Shown one piece after another: positions 33,880 through 45,378 of a stretch of DNA of 64,000 bases (position 1 is the first letter of the stretch; each line of letters opens with the position of its first letter). The stretch is from Tiliqua scincoides (taxonomy: Eukaryota; Chordata; Lepidosauria; Squamata; Scincidae): NCBI RefSeq assembly GCF_035046505.1, contig NC_089823.1, positions 225,206,604 to 225,270,603 on the forward strand. The letters are read 5' to 3'. Below the pieces are notes generated by a model. The model made no database searches and had not been told where the DNA came from. It saw only the letters and a program-made list of their open reading frames with translations. The position numbers and the translations under genes are program-made.

Positions 33880-34121
33880 AGCACCCTGTATCCATTAAGC
33901 CTACAAACAGAAGGAAAGCTGAACAGGTCCCTTTCAGAGTGATTACAGAAGATAATGAGGTGGCAGTAAGCAATGGTACACAAGCCTCATCTCAGACTGT
34001 CACCAACGATCTTGGTTGTGATGATGACAAAGGGAAAATTATGGAAGAAGTAATGAAAACCTATATAAAACAGCAAGAAAAGCTACATACAATTTTGCAG
34101 AAGAAGCAGCATCTTCAAATG
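33880..34121 (+). CDS. SKIL: SKIL coding exon 4
   Basis: 242-nt exon completing the split Glu codon and encoding 80 further residues (about 483-562). The first half is poorly conserved and Ser/Thr-rich. The second half (DDKGKIMEEVMKTYIKQQEKL) starts the C-terminal coiled coil, which mediates SnoN/Ski homo- and heterodimers. It ends at ATG|GTACAG, the Met before human EVKMLSSSK, in phase 0. Confidence 0.95.
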
Positions 34122-34320
34122 GTACAGCATTAGGCTCCTTTAACTTTGTGTCGCCCAAAAACTGTTGGCAGAGTTTCCTTTCATGGTGGTTCTAAATGGA
34201 ATTGTAGTGTTACTAGAAATAGTGCAGATGCAGGAGCACACATGGTAGGGTCTTGATTCTGCATTTCAAATGAAATTCACTTAGTATAGTATCAATCGAC
34301 CTACTGAAATTACTGACTTA

Positions 34321-34489
34321 GGGCCCATTCCTATCCAACTTTCCAGCACCGGTTCAGCTGCAATGCAGCCCCGAGGTAAGGGAACAAATGTTCCCACACC
34401 TCTGTGACTGCCCCCTCCATCACAGGATGCAGCTCACACACCATTGGCATGGCTGCACTGGCACTAGAAAATTGGATAGGATTGGGCCC
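34321..34489. mobile_element. Harbinger-like MITE
   Basis: Ends GGGCCCATTCCTATCCAACT and AAATTGGATAGGATTGGGCCC. The left flank is TTA; the right flank ACA has drifted. It lies only 71 bp from the next copy. Confidence 0.7.
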
Positions 34490-34560
34490 ACAGCTGCCAA
34501 ACTTCAGATAATGCTGCAAGTCACCATCTGGAAGTGATTTTCATCATTCCTGGAGACTAA

Positions 34561-34731
34561 GGGCCCAATCCTATCCAACTTTCCAGCTCCAGTATAGCCA
34601 CAATGCAACCCTGTGGTATGGGAACATGGGCCTTAAGAAGGCCCCAGTGACTTCCCCTCCACCACAGGTTGCAGTGCACACCCCACTTGCGCAACTACAC
34701 CAGCACTGGAAAATTGGATAGGATTGGGTCC
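34561..34731. mobile_element. Harbinger-like MITE
   Basis: 171 bp with ends GGGCCCAATCCTATCCAACT and TTGGATAGGATTGGGTCC, and an exact TAA duplication at 34558-34560 and 34732-34734. Confidence 0.78.
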
Positions 34732-34944
34732 TAAGATGTCAACTATTATTACAAAACTATACAAGGTTATATTATGTGCTTGATATGTCCGCTTGGGGGC
34801 AGGTTCTGAGAAAAATGTCATGTGCAGAAGTTTTCCATTTTGTGGAAAAATGTCTTGTACAGAAGATTGTACGGGAAGTGGTGGTTCAGGATTTTTTACA
34901 AGAAATAACATAAATATAGAATTAAGGATATCATTAGACATCTA

Positions 34945-35430
34945 ACTCGGAACTCAATCCTGAGCTCTTATTGCCAGTCCTCAGCCAGCTCTGAGTGGTG
35001 CAAACGTACCGTAAGGCACATCTGCAGCTCTCAGCACCGGTGTTAGCTCAGTGCCAGCTGGCGCTGGGCTAGCGCCGGCGGACCACCACTACTTCACCAC
35101 TCTGTGGCTGCTTAAATTGCCAGGTGACGGAGAGGTAGGTTGAGATGTGGGGAGGAAGTGTTCTAGAGCAGGAAGGGAGCGGACAGGAGGGAGGTGGGAC
35201 CAGAGGAGCTCCGCTGGTCTGATATGGAGGCTCTTGATTCTATGGCAGCCCAAGCGTTGCCCCATTGCAGGCTACTTGCCTTACCCGGGGGAAGGGGACA
35301 AAAGTCCCCTTCCCCCGTGGAGCCACTGGTGGCCGCCCTGTTGTTTATAGGATGCCATGACAGCTGTTTCAGTGCTGTGGCAGTCCCAGTGCAACGGGCA
35401 GCTCAGGATTGGGCTGCCCGACTATGAATA
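34945..35430. mobile_element. GC-rich palindromic element ('CTCAATCCTGAGCT' ends)
   Basis: Inverted ends ACTCAATCCTGAGCTC (about 34,952) and GCAGCTCAGGATTGGGCTGC (about 35,401-35,420). The GC-rich interior includes GCGCTGGGCTAGCGCCGGCG. A second member ends at about 36,266. No clear target duplication; boundaries are approximate. Confidence 0.5.
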
Positions 35431-35994
35431 GTCACTAGAAATTGCCTCTGGAAAATGTGTCTTCTCCTCATTTGGTGCACTGTTCTGCTACTACATTATT
35501 GTGTGTTTGCAGTGTCAGAACTGCCCTTGCTGCATAATTTAAATAAATTGCACAATACAGACATGTTTGCAATAATGTGTCGATGAGAATGGACCCAGTG
35601 TGTGCCAGGAGTTCATGAGGCTGCTCAGACATATGCAGTAAATTGGAACTGCCCATATGTGGACAGGAAGGCTATTGTAAACCTGGCATTCAGCTATCAT
35701 AGTTTTAGCTGTTTAGCTAAATACCATTTAGCTATTACAGTTCCTCTAGGCACATCTCCCTACATGAAATTAATGTTGGCTTCGCTGGAGTTACTTTCTT
35801 GTCCAATGTATGTCATGATTTACTTCCATCTAGTATTTTAAAAAGTGTGCAACTGTAATGAATGTGCATGTGTCTGCGCATGTGTCTTGTGTTAAGCAAT
35901 CATTGAGACCTGAGGTGCTTATCTTTCATACGGAGCCTTAATTTGCAGGAAAATGAGTGTTGTGATATTAGAAATTACTTGATTGTAGCATTGA

Positions 35995-36266
35995 GGCAAC
36001 CTCCCCGTCATGCCTCCCGCCCGCCCTCTCCCTGCCCCCCACTGGCCTCCCCCCTCCCCAGAACACTCCCCACCCCCACTTACTGTGCTGTGGCTCGGTG
36101 GTCTGTGAGACCGCTGAGCAGCGAAGGCTGGGCGCCCACCCCGCACTAGCCCGATGCTAGCCCATCACCGGCCAGCTCTGGGCTAGCACGGGCAGTAGCC
36201 CGGCAGTAACTGTCGCTGGCGTTTGCGACAGTGCATGCGGGCACCGCCAAGCTCAGGATTGGGCTC
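35995..36266. mobile_element. GC-rich element fragment, same family
   Basis: C-rich sequence followed by GCTAGCCCATCACCGGCCAG and ending AAGCTCAGGATTGGGCTCTG. It shares its right end with 34,945-35,430; the left end was not found. Confidence 0.4.
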
Positions 36267-36410
36267 TGAATTGAACAACGTGTAGTTGAAATAGTTCTTG
36301 GAAATTTGTCTAACTGAACCCAGTTTTATGAATGGTAGAAGCCAGTCTTATTTCCTTTTTTCTTAAATAAGAAAAACTTCAAAACACATACCATTTTTCA
36401 TTCATTCATT

Positions 36411-36676
36411 GTTAGCAACCTTCAATCTCGAAAGACTATGGTATCGCGCTCTGAAAGGTGGTTCTGTAACAGCGTCTAGTGTGGCTGAAAAGGCCGATTC
36501 GGGAGTGACAATCCCTTCCACACTGGGAGCAAGTGCAGTCTGTCCCTGGTCTGTCTCCCTGGCTATGGGCCTTCCTTCTTTGCCTCTTTGCCTCAGACTG
36601 TTGGCCAAGTGTCTCTTCCAACTGGGAAAGGCCATGCTGCACAGCCTGCCTCCAAGCGGGCCGCTCAGAGGCCAGG
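36411..36676 (-). mobile_element. Non-LTR retrotransposon 3' fragment with zinc finger
   Basis: The - strand frame reads LASERPAWRQAVQHGLSQ, then CTCSQCGRDCHSRIGL with a following H-T-R-R-C: a C-terminal CCHC zinc knuckle of a LINE ORF2. Same family as 21,450-21,868, with a better preserved finger. It ends at the CAACCTTCAATCTCGAAAG tail near 36,415. Confidence 0.75.
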
Positions 36677-36852
36677 TAGCACCCCAAACTAGCACTTCCG
36701 TTGTTGAGAGCTCTTTCCATACCTTACGAGAGCTGGAGGACATTCTAATCAGGATACTACCTAAGATTTATTGGTACTCTGATGATCCTGTACCCTGAGG
36801 AGTCCTCCAGCTAATTCTCTTGTTCCGCAAGATGTGGTGGCTGCTCTTTCAT

Positions 36853-39180
36853 AAGAACATAAGAACAGCCCCACTGGATCAGGCCATAGGCCCATCTAGT
36901 CCAGCTTCCTATATCTCACAGCGGCCCACCAAATGCCCCAGGGAGCACACCAGATAACAAGAGACCTCATCCTGGTGCCCTCCCCTGCATCTGGCATTCT
37001 GACATAACCCATTTCTAAAATCAGGAGGTTGCACATACACATCATGGCTTGTACCCCATAATGGATTTTTCCTCCAGAAACTTGTCCAATCCCCTTTTAA
37101 AGGCGTCTAGGCTAGACGCCAGCACCACATCCTGTGGCAAGGAGTTCCACAGACCAACCACACGCTGAGTAAAGAAATATTTTCTTTTGTCTGTCCTAAC
37201 CCTCCCAACACTCAATTTTAGTGGATGTGCCCTGGTTCTGGTATTATGTGAGAGTGTAAAGAGCATCTCCCTATCCACTCTGTCCATCCCCTGCATAATT
37301 TTGTATGTCTCAATTATGTCTCCCCTCAGGCGTCTCTTTTCTAGGCTGAAGAGGCCCAAACGCCGTAGCCTTTCCTCATAAGGAAGGTGCCCCAGCCCCG
37401 TAATCATCTTAGTCGCTCTCTTTTGCACCTTTTCCATTTCCACTATGTCTTTTTTGAGGTGCGGGGACCAGAACTGGACACAATACTCCAGGTGTGGCCT
37501 TACCATAGATTTGTACAACGGCATTATAATACTAGCCGTTTTGTTCTCAATACCCTTCCTAATGATCCCAAGCATAGAATTGGCCTTCTTCACTGCTGCC
37601 GCACATTGGGTCGACACTTTCATCGACCTGTCCACCACCACCCCAAGATCTCTCTCCTGAGCTGTCACAGACAGCTCAGAACCCATCAGCCTATATGTGA
37701 AGTTTTGATTTTTTGCCCCAATGTGCATGACTTTACACTTACTGACATTGAAGCGCATCTGCCATTTTGCTGCCCATTCTGCCAGTCTGGAGAGATCCTT
37801 CTGGAGCTCCTCACAATCACTTCTGGTCTTCACCCCTCGGAAAAGTTTGGTGTCGTCTGCAAACTTAGCCACTTCACTGCTCAACCCTGTCTCCAGGTCA
37901 TTTATGAAGAGGTTGAAAAGCACTGGTCCCAGGACAGATCCTTGGGGCACACCGCTTTTCACCTCTCTCCATTGTGAAAATTGCCCATTGACACCCACTC
38001 TCTGCCTCCTGGCCTCCAACCAGTTCTCAATCCATGAGAGGACCTGTCCTCTAATTCCCTGACTGTGGAGTTTTTTCAGTAGCCTTTGGTGAGGGACCGT
38101 GTCAAACGCCTTCTGAAAGTCCAGATATATAATGTCCACGGGTTCTCCCAAATCCACATGCCTATTGACCTTTTCAAAGAATTCTTTAAGGTTTGTGAGG
38201 CAAGACTTACCCTTACAGAAGCCATGCTGACTCTCCCTCAGCAAGGCCTGTTCATCTATGTGTTTTGAGATCCTATCTTTGATGAGGCATTCCACCATCT
38301 TACCCGCTATGGATGTTAGGCTGACCGGCCTATAGTTTCCCGGGTCCCCCCTCTTTCCCTTTTTAAAAATAGGCGTGACATTTGCTATCCTCCAATCTTC
38401 TGGCACCGTAGCTGTTTTGAGGGACAAGTTGCATACCTTAGTCAAGAGATCTGCAACTTCATTCTTCAATTCCTTAATAACTCTTGGGTGGATGCCATCA
38501 GGGCCCGGTGACTTATTGATCTTTAATTTATCAATGAGGTCTGAAACATCTTCTCTTTTAACCTCTATCTGACTTAACTCCTTGGTCAGGAGGGGCCGTT
38601 CGGGCAGCGGTATCTGCCCGAGGTCTTCTGCTGTGAAGACAGATGCAAAGAACTCATTTAATTTCTCTGCCATCTCTAAGTCTCCTTTTATCTCCCCTTT
38701 CCCTCCCTCACCATCCAGAGGGCCAACCGCTTCTCTGGCGGGTTTCCTGCTTCTAACATATTTGAAGAAGCTTTTATTATTCCCCTTAATGTTGCTGGCC
38801 ATGCGTTCCTCATAGTCTCTCTTGGCCTCCCATATCACCTTCTTACATTTCTTTTGCCACAGTTTATGTTCCTTTTTATTCTCCTCATTAGGGCAAGACT
38901 TCCATTTACGGAAGGAAGCTTCCTTGCCCTTCACAGCCTCTCTAACTTGGCTGGTTAGCCATGCGGGCACTCTCCTGGATTTAGTGGAACCCTTCTTTCT
39001 TTGCGGTATACACCTCTGCTGGGCCTCTATTACTGTTGTTTTAAGCAGCCTCCATGCACTCTGGAGAGATTGGACTCTTTTTACCTTCCCTTTCAACCTC
39101 CTTCTAACTAGCTTCCTTTCAACACTGCTGTACCATGGGGTGGGTGAGCAGCATAGGAGTGGGCCCTGAGTTTGGGCGCA
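36853..39180 (-). mobile_element. CR1 LINE with open ORF2, 5'-truncated
   Basis: About 2.3 kb, antisense in SKIL intron 5. The + strand left end is CATAAGAACATAAGAACAGC (reverse of the TTCTTATG tail), followed by the 3' UTR to about 37,041 and then ORF2. The right edge near 39,180 is a 5' truncation, so the endonuclease domain is missing. An open frame over this length implies a recent insertion. Confidence 0.92.
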
Positions 39181-39192
39181 ATAGAGAAACAA
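37042..39192 (-). CDS. CR1 ORF2 reverse transcriptase, open frame lacking endonuclease
   Basis: An uninterrupted 716-codon frame ending in IMGYKP and a stop. Reverse transcriptase landmarks in order: SPGPDGIHP (228-236), RPVSLTSIAGK (288-298), YLDFQKAFDTVPH (356-368), GVPQGSVLGP (414-423) and the active site FADD (444-447, variant of YADD). The CR1 C-terminal region follows (about 560-716: YCVQFWSPHLKKDIVEMEKVQ). In CR1 an AP-like endonuclease precedes the RT; it is absent here because of 5' truncation. The frame opens with TTG rather than ATG, and the first codons come from flanking or 5' sequence, so this is not a complete gene. It has no known host role. Confidence 0.9.
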   Translation of the reverse strand: MFLYCAQTQGPLLCCSPTPWYSSVERKLVRRRLKGKVKRVQSLQSAWRLLKTTVIEAQQRCIPQRKKGSTKSRRVPAWLTSQVREAVKGKEASFRKWKSCPNEENKKEHKLWQKKCKKVIWEAKRDYEERMASNIKGNNKSFFKYVRSRKPAREAVGPLDGEGGKGEIKGDLEMAEKLNEFFASVFTAEDLGQIPLPERPLLTKELSQIEVKREDVSDLIDKLKINKSPGPDGIHPRVIKELKNEVADLLTKVCNLSLKTATVPEDWRIANVTPIFKKGKRGDPGNYRPVSLTSIAGKMVECLIKDRISKHIDEQALLRESQHGFCKGKSCLTNLKEFFEKVNRHVDLGEPVDIIYLDFQKAFDTVPHQRLLKKLHSQGIRGQVLSWIENWLEARRQRVGVNGQFSQWREVKSGVPQGSVLGPVLFNLFINDLETGLSSEVAKFADDTKLFRGVKTRSDCEELQKDLSRLAEWAAKWQMRFNVSKCKVMHIGAKNQNFTYRLMGSELSVTAQERDLGVVVDRSMKVSTQCAAAVKKANSMLGIIRKGIENKTASIIMPLYKSMVRPHLEYCVQFWSPHLKKDIVEMEKVQKRATKMITGLGHLPYEERLRRLGLFSLEKRRLRGDIIETYKIMQGMDRVDREMLFTLSHNTRTRAHPLKLSVGRVRTDKRKYFFTQRVVGLWNSLPQDVVLASSLDAFKRGLDKFLEEKSIMGYKP

Positions 39193-39253
39193 ATTATTTG
39201 AGTATCTGTGTTATTGAAAACACTTTAAATAATTCTCTTGTTTTTTTATACAG

Positions 39254-39478
39254 GAAGTAGAAATGTTAAGTAGTTCAAAAGCCATGAAAGAATTAACAGA
39301 AGAACAGCAGAACTTACAAAAGGAACTTGAGTCTTTGCAGACTGAACATGCTCAAAGGATGCAAGAGTTTTATGTCGAGCAGAGGGATTTGGAGAAGAAG
39401 TTAGAGCAGGTAATAAAGCAAAAATGTACCTGTGACTCTAACTTGGAGAAGGACCGAGAAGCAGAATATGCAGCTCAG
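39254..39478 (+). CDS. SKIL: SKIL coding exon 5: coiled coil
   Basis: 225 nt (75 codons, phase 0 both sides) between TTTTATACAG and GTGAGC. It encodes [21 protein letters not shown] and the following heptad-rich segment with [15 protein letters not shown] and [13 protein letters not shown], nearly identical to human SnoN residues of the C-terminal coiled coil. This region drives dimerisation with Ski or SnoN. Strong conservation contrasts with the diverged exons 3 and 4. Confidence 0.97.
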
Positions 39479-40292
39479 GTGAGCAGAAAATATTAACCCA
39501 TTAGCAGTATGATTTCCTTCATTAATTTCTTTCAAAATTGCTAATAGAACATAGTATACGGTACAGGATGCTGTGCCATGTGCATATTACTGTCAAAACT
39601 TAATAATATTTTAAAGCCATAAATGCTAAGAATCACATCACAGCATTACACCATTCTGTCAAGAGGGGCGGTATTATTGTGTTTGATTCAATTTTTACTG
39701 AGCTTTAATTTTCATCTCCTACTCTGAAGGGCAGGGAGTTATTCTTATTCACTGTAGATTGAGTTGAGACATGTGTTGTGAAAGTTGTTTCATAAATTTC
39801 TCAAGACGAATTACACTTGGTAGTTTCTTTCCACACATATCTGGGGCGTTTGTTCTGGAGAAAATCAGAGTGCTCTCTGATTGAGGAAATGGAGTGGGAC
39901 CTTCGTTTCTTTTCCTGATGGTTTGAATGGAACTTGAGCCCTTATCTTGACTACTTTAGTTGCAGACAGGTTCTGTGTCAAGTACAGTCTGAAACCTCAT
40001 AAATAAACATGGCTATGTGATTGAAATGTTTTATGATGGAGATCCTCCCGTACACTCTTACCTTCTATTAGCGCATTAATGTCTTAGGCAAGATATTGCC
40101 ACTTCCAGGTTTTCTACTATTATGACGGGTCTCTGGAAAGTCAGCAGCATTAAACAGGTCCATTGTTTGCTGGTGATATGGAGCTGCTTTACGTAGAGAT
40201 CTGCCTGGCAGTCTAGTCTTTTCTTGTGCATCAGGTTTTCTGTGCTATGTTCACCCTGGTTAGATTCCTTCCCAATTTTTATATATCATTAA

Positions 40293-40365
40293 CTCATTTT
40301 TGTCTGACCCACAGGTGTACACATTTTATCCCTGTTGCATATATGCAACTTTGGGCAAAAATGGC
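40293..40365. mobile_element. TTAA-flanked MITE (possibly piggyBac-type)
   Basis: About 73 bp between TTAA at 40289-40292 and 40366-40369. The interior is GTGTACACATTTTATCCCTG, then GTTGCATATATGCAACTTTG, and the right end reads GGGCAAAAATGGC. Two further copies (56583, 63005) share the right end and TTAA. Confidence 0.6.
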
Positions 40366-40447
40366 TTAAGATGGATAATTGTAGCAGAATCCTGCTGTGA
40401 CTGGATGGTTATAGGCTCCTTATCTCACATTATTGGTAGCAGAGTGA

Positions 40448-40652
40448 GGGCCCAATCCTATCCAGTTTTCCAGTGCTGGTGCAGTGCCAATGCACAGCAC
40501 AGTGCTGGTCCTGTGCCAATGGGGCATACACTGCATCCTTCTGTGGGGAAGCAATCACAGGGGCCTCCTGAAGGTATGGGAACATTTGTTCCCTTACCTA
40601 GGGGTTGCATTAAGGCTCCACCAGTGCTGAAAAGTTGAATAGGATTGGGCCC
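40448..40652. mobile_element. Harbinger-like MITE
   Basis: 205 bp with ends GGGCCCAATCCTATCCAGTT and AAGTTGAATAGGATTGGGCCC, and an exact TGA duplication (40445-40447, 40653-40655). Confidence 0.78.
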
Positions 40653-41601
40653 TGAGTGGTCTGTACAGTCTTACCTCCCTCACACACTGCAAACTAGCCA
40701 AGTACTCTGCTTGGCATGAGCACTGAATTGGATGGGTTTCTGAGCTAACGGATAGGCCATGTCATGCAAGAACCAATTTAGTTAGGATCCACTGCATTTT
40801 GAGTAAAGACACTTTCTCAGAGGCAACAAATATATGTATTAAAAATCACTTACCATATACACTTGTGTATAAGTCAAAACTGTGCCTTAAAATTGACCCT
40901 GAAAACCTGGGTCTATACACTGGTCAATGTAGTAGGGCCTACTGGAATTCTAAGAACAGCTGCTGCTTGGTGAGGAGGGGTGTGGGAGACCAGGCTGACA
41001 AGCGAGATGTGGTGGGGAGGGGGAGAGGAGGCAGAGGAATAAAGGACCTTACTTTGTTCTGAAGCAACACAGAAATTGAGCTGTTCTCCATGAAGGAAGG
41101 TAAAGGAGCTAGTGGTAGCAGTAGGTTTTGTGAGGAGTACAGTACTTCCATAACAGCAGCTCTTACAAAGACTACAACTTCACCTTTCGTCCTGTTTGGA
41201 GAACAGCTGCATCAGAACAATTACTGGTAAATCATTTTTCAGGATCTGGCCTTGGGTAAAATTAGATGAAATTGTCTAATTCAAAGATTTTCATACACCC
41301 CTAAGTTTTACTGTGGACTAACCCACAGGTCATAGTGAATTTTATGATTTTTGGACTTATCCATGAGTTTATGCAGTAGCATACCATAGAAGAACAATCA
41401 TACCTGTTAAAAACACTGAATTATCAGTTGAAAATTAACATGTTATTTGTGCCTTATTACAAAATAGAAATGGTACAAAGCTCGCAAAGCTTGGTATTGT
41501 ACGAAACCAACCAATGGACAATCTGCTTTAGAGCAAGAAAAACTGAAGCCCAGTTTATTTCTCTTTAAAGGCATGAGCTGTATGTTGTAGTATCAAGAAA
41601 A

Positions 41602-41607
41602 GTGTGT

Positions 41608-41641
<34 letters not shown>
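41602..41641. repeat. (TG)n microsatellite
   Basis: About 40 bp of TG repeats with one TATG interruption, in SKIL intron 6. Confidence 0.95.
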
Positions 41642-42149
41642 CTGCACATGCGACAAACTTACAGCAATCCTCTCTGGAGTGTAGTTTTTAATAAAAATGC
41701 ATATTGGGGCACTAATTTTAGACTATCAGCCTCCTTGACCATCCTTGGCTTAGCACTTATTCACTTACTTTCTTAAGCCATTGCAGTTTACTTCTGTTTC
41801 ATTCGTTGTTATTTTTTGTCAAAATCATAATGCCCAGAGTGTGGTCCTAATGGTTCCTGGGATATATAGGTACAGCTATAGGTACAGCTATACCTTGGCT
41901 TTCATTACTTTGCTGTTTCAGCCTTTTTCAATTATAACCATATTTCAGAATTTGTCCATGTGCTTTCCTTCCACAACATTCTTGTGTTTTATTTCGCTTT
42001 TATTTCTGTTTGTTTAGGTTTCGCATGCATCTGCATGTGTTTATAGTTATTTGCATATTTCACAATCCAAAATAAATTTTCAAGTTAAATAAAGCACTGC
42101 TTTGACAGTCATCCATTTTTTACTTTCATCCATGTTCTAGTCTCTAATC

Positions 42150-42378
42150 CAGAGATTCTCAACCTTTTTCATCTCACAGCACACTGACAAGGCACTAGCA
42201 TTTTCAAGGCACACCACCAGTTGTTTGACAATTGACAAGGCACACTCTGCTGTCAGTGGGGGACTCACATCCCCCAATGGTCCTACTAATTGATGGCCCT
42301 CTCCCAAATTCCCGTGGCACACCTGGGGACCAGTTGCGCCACACCAATGTGCCACAGCACAGTGGTTGAAAATGGCTG
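42150..42378 (-). mobile_element. hAT MITE, family A, inverted copy
   Basis: 229 bp, beginning CAGAGATTCTCAACCTTTTT and ending CAGTGGTTGAAAATGGCTG, with an exact 8-bp duplication CTCTAATC (42142-42149, 42379-42386). Confidence 0.9.
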
Positions 42379-43018
42379 CTCTAATCAGAGGATAGTGCAA
42401 GGTATTGCTGTACCTTACCATACTGTTTCTTAGATTACTGTACTGTATATTGTTAGCTTACAAGGAAACCAAGATTTAACTCTTGTTTTGGATTCTGGTT
42501 TCTGAACAAGCCATCATTCAAATTAAACACTTTTTTCAGAGTTCAGATGATATACTGAGGTGTAGTTAATTTAAAACTGAAAGTGGACTCTCACTCTGCT
42601 CCTTAAAGGGAAACAGGGAGGTGGAAGCACTCAAAGGGCTTGTTCACATAGTGAACACTTCAGGAACATAGTGAGAAACCATAAGTCTGAACTGAGCTGT
42701 GGTGCGTGTGCCATGTGAAACAATGAGTTTAGAATTTTGTGACAATACACAATGGGCTGGGTAAAAATCTAGAGTTTAATGTTTTAAAAACTAAGCAATT
42801 TTTCCATATGAATTTGCACATAATGTAGCATAGTTTCCACTAAGCCATGTAACCTTGTTGCTAGTAGTTTTTTTATATCTGCACTGAGAAGTCATAACAT
42901 TTTTAGAAGCGAATAATCTGTATTCTTCTCTCTCGTTTTAGAAATAAAATATTTCTATACTGAATTTGAGTATGTGGGTACATCAAAAACTTCTCTTATT
43001 TCTTTTTCAAATCTGCAG

Positions 43019-43180
43019 TTGGCAGAGCTGAGACAGAGGCTGGATCATGCCGAGGCAGATAGGCAAGAGCTCCAAGATGAACTGAGGCAAGAACGAGAAG
43101 CAAGACAAAAGTTAGAGATGATGATAAAGGAATTGAAACTTCAGATTCAGAAGTCTTCAAAGAGTGGCAAAGGGAAATAA
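43019..43180 (+). CDS. SKIL: SKIL last coding exon with stop
   Basis: 53 codons plus TAA, preceded by CTTTTTCAAATCTGCAG. It encodes [20 protein letters not shown] and the end of the coiled coil, with the C-terminus ...[12 protein letters not shown] (human ends ILKSSKTAKE). Joining all six coding exons gives about 690 residues, six more than human. The exon continues into the 3' UTR. Confidence 0.97.
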   Translation: MAELRQRLDHAEADRQELQDELRQEREARQKLEMMIKELKLQIQKSSKSGKGK

Positions 43181-45021
43181 AGGGCCAACAAGAGTGTGGT
43201 CTGCATTTTTCCAGCAGGCATAATATATTTTCCTATTGAGGAGAAGTCAAGCCATGGATCAACGAAGGTATTGGGGACAATCCATGGGAACATCTCCTAT
43301 GCAAGGCACATCAGTTAAACAGGAGTTATGCAGTTCCTAATCATTTCAGTGACATTCTGCACAAGAGAAGTTCCTAGTACATCATGCCCAATGTATAGAT
43401 ATAAATGTGTAACAATATGCATTTGTACCATTTCCAGACTCAAAAATCCATATTTGTGCTGCTTTAAAAAAACAAAACAATTAAGAGCAATGTTGAAACT
43501 TTGTGTTTTACAGTGTTCAATGTATTTTTGTTTTATGAGCAGTATGGGGGCTTTACCTTTTACTGAAAGCAACTTTATTTAAAATATGCAGCATTCACAT
43601 CCTTGTTTCCTGTTGCATGCAGTCCATTTACAGGGAACATTTTTATAGTTTCCAGAATCTAAAACGGAAAAAAAAAAAATCCTGGGACTGAAGAAAATTT
43701 GTTCCCGAGTTGCTCTATTCCTATGTCTTGTTTGATGGTTAATGCTGCAATGGGGAGAGAACAGATAATCAGAAGTTACTTCATAGGCAAAGATTTTTCC
43801 AAATGTAGATTTTCATATTGTTAGCAGTTATTAAATGCCAGTTATTAACTGTTAAATGCCAACTCTTTTTTGTACATTGTTGAATGCTGTTATGAAAAGG
43901 AGTTGTTGAAACTGAGTCTGAGACATTTTAAGTTTCAAAACTACCATTTGATCTTGGGTACTGTTCAAGAGAGCCTGACAGGAAATTTTGCATTTGATAT
44001 GTTTCTTTGAGCATTCCCAATTGCTAATAGAACATCAAAATGTCAGTCATTTCCTAGAGTGGCAATTTTAACCATCTAGGGAGTGGGTTGCTTCATTAGC
44101 AGTAAGATTTTCTCAGAGTGCATGGAAGTAGGTGGTCTTGACATTTAAAGTAGTAAAAAGTCAAAGAGAAACCATTGGAGACTATGATGTGGTGAATGTG
44201 ATGCTTATTTTTTATAGGCATTGTTTAAACATACAGAGAGAGAGTGCATAGTTATTTAAATTGTTTATTTCTTTTGAAAAAATGCTACTAGGGTATCTGC
44301 CATCAATATGACAACAGTCTGGTGCCAGCGAAAAAAGTTCAAAGTTTTTATTAATCCACAGTCAAACTGGTGAAGTATGTTCACAGAAGTGAACTGATGG
44401 ATTTTTTAAAAACATGCTCAAGTATAGAGAATTTCATTGAACAAAGTTTTTGTTGGTGAAAGGCAGTGCAAACTTATTCAGAACTCTTCATCAGGCAAAA
44501 CAAAAGATGATGGTAATTCTACAAAAGACAAGGTATTTACATATGTGGATTGTTTGCAGGTGAATAGTGGCCTAACGGTTCAAAATTTAACACATTAAGT
44601 ATAATCAATTTAAACAGTGGCTGGGGTATAGAGAGAGGTTGTTGCCTCCCAAGGCCAAAGTTTTAAAATAATAGACCAGAAATAGAAAAGCAGCCATTAT
44701 ATTTCACAAACATTATAACATCGTTACTCTGATTTAACTATAGGTGATGTGTGAGGGTATGTGTGTATCCATTACCATTATCATCATCCATTATGATCTA
44801 TGTGAGGATCTGGGGAAACTTGTGTTTAATTTGTGTTTTTTGTATGCATCATTTATGATGCAAGGACCAGATCATACAACCAAATTTTGGAATCTTTTTA
44901 AATTGTAGTATTTCTGGTATTTGCCACATTTAGAGAGTTTTCAAAGCGGATTACATCAATATGAATTGGTATAAATCAGTTATATCAGTCCTACAGTAAA
45001 ATGTATGAACACCAAAGACAG

Positions 45022-45110
45022 AATTCAGTCCTATGCACACTTACCTGGAAATAACTCCTACTGGGCATATTGGTGCTATTTCCAAGTAAATATGCCTAGG
45101 ATTAAACTGT
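45022..45110. mobile_element. Palindromic MITE copy
   Basis: Arms TCAGTCCTATGCACACTTAC and AATATGCCTAGGATTAAACT around an AACTCCTACTGGGC core. Confidence 0.7.
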
Positions 45111-45378
45111 AAAACTAGGGGAAGTCCTGGTAAAATAATATGTTTTTATTATTTACTGCTCTTTTTGTTCATTTCATGCCCTTTTGAAAAAGCTAAAGAT
45201 GCAGAACTGGCAGGCTTCCTTTGTGAGAGAATTTCATGAACTGGGTGTCCCCACTGAAAAGACACTACAGTTTTGTAGGAGACAAGCTTGCCTTCCCTGG
45301 TGGTGAGTCCCATAATACTTGCTCTTGATGTCAGCTTTTGGATGTGAAGTTCATATGGGAGATGTTTAGACAGCTTCA

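Larger units (their letters stand above)
34122..39253 (+). other. SKIL: SKIL intron 5 (5.1 kb)
   Basis: Filled largely by mobile DNA: two Harbinger-like MITEs side by side, two GC-rich elements, a LINE zinc-finger fragment and an antisense CR1 of about 2.3 kb. Unassigned pieces are 35,431-35,990 and 36,677-36,850. Confidence 0.85.
39479..43018 (+). other. SKIL: SKIL intron 6 (3.5 kb)
   Basis: Contains a TTAA-flanked MITE, a Harbinger-like MITE, a TG microsatellite and a hAT MITE. 39,479-40,285, 40,656-41,600 and 42,390-43,018 show no other recognised element. Confidence 0.85.
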
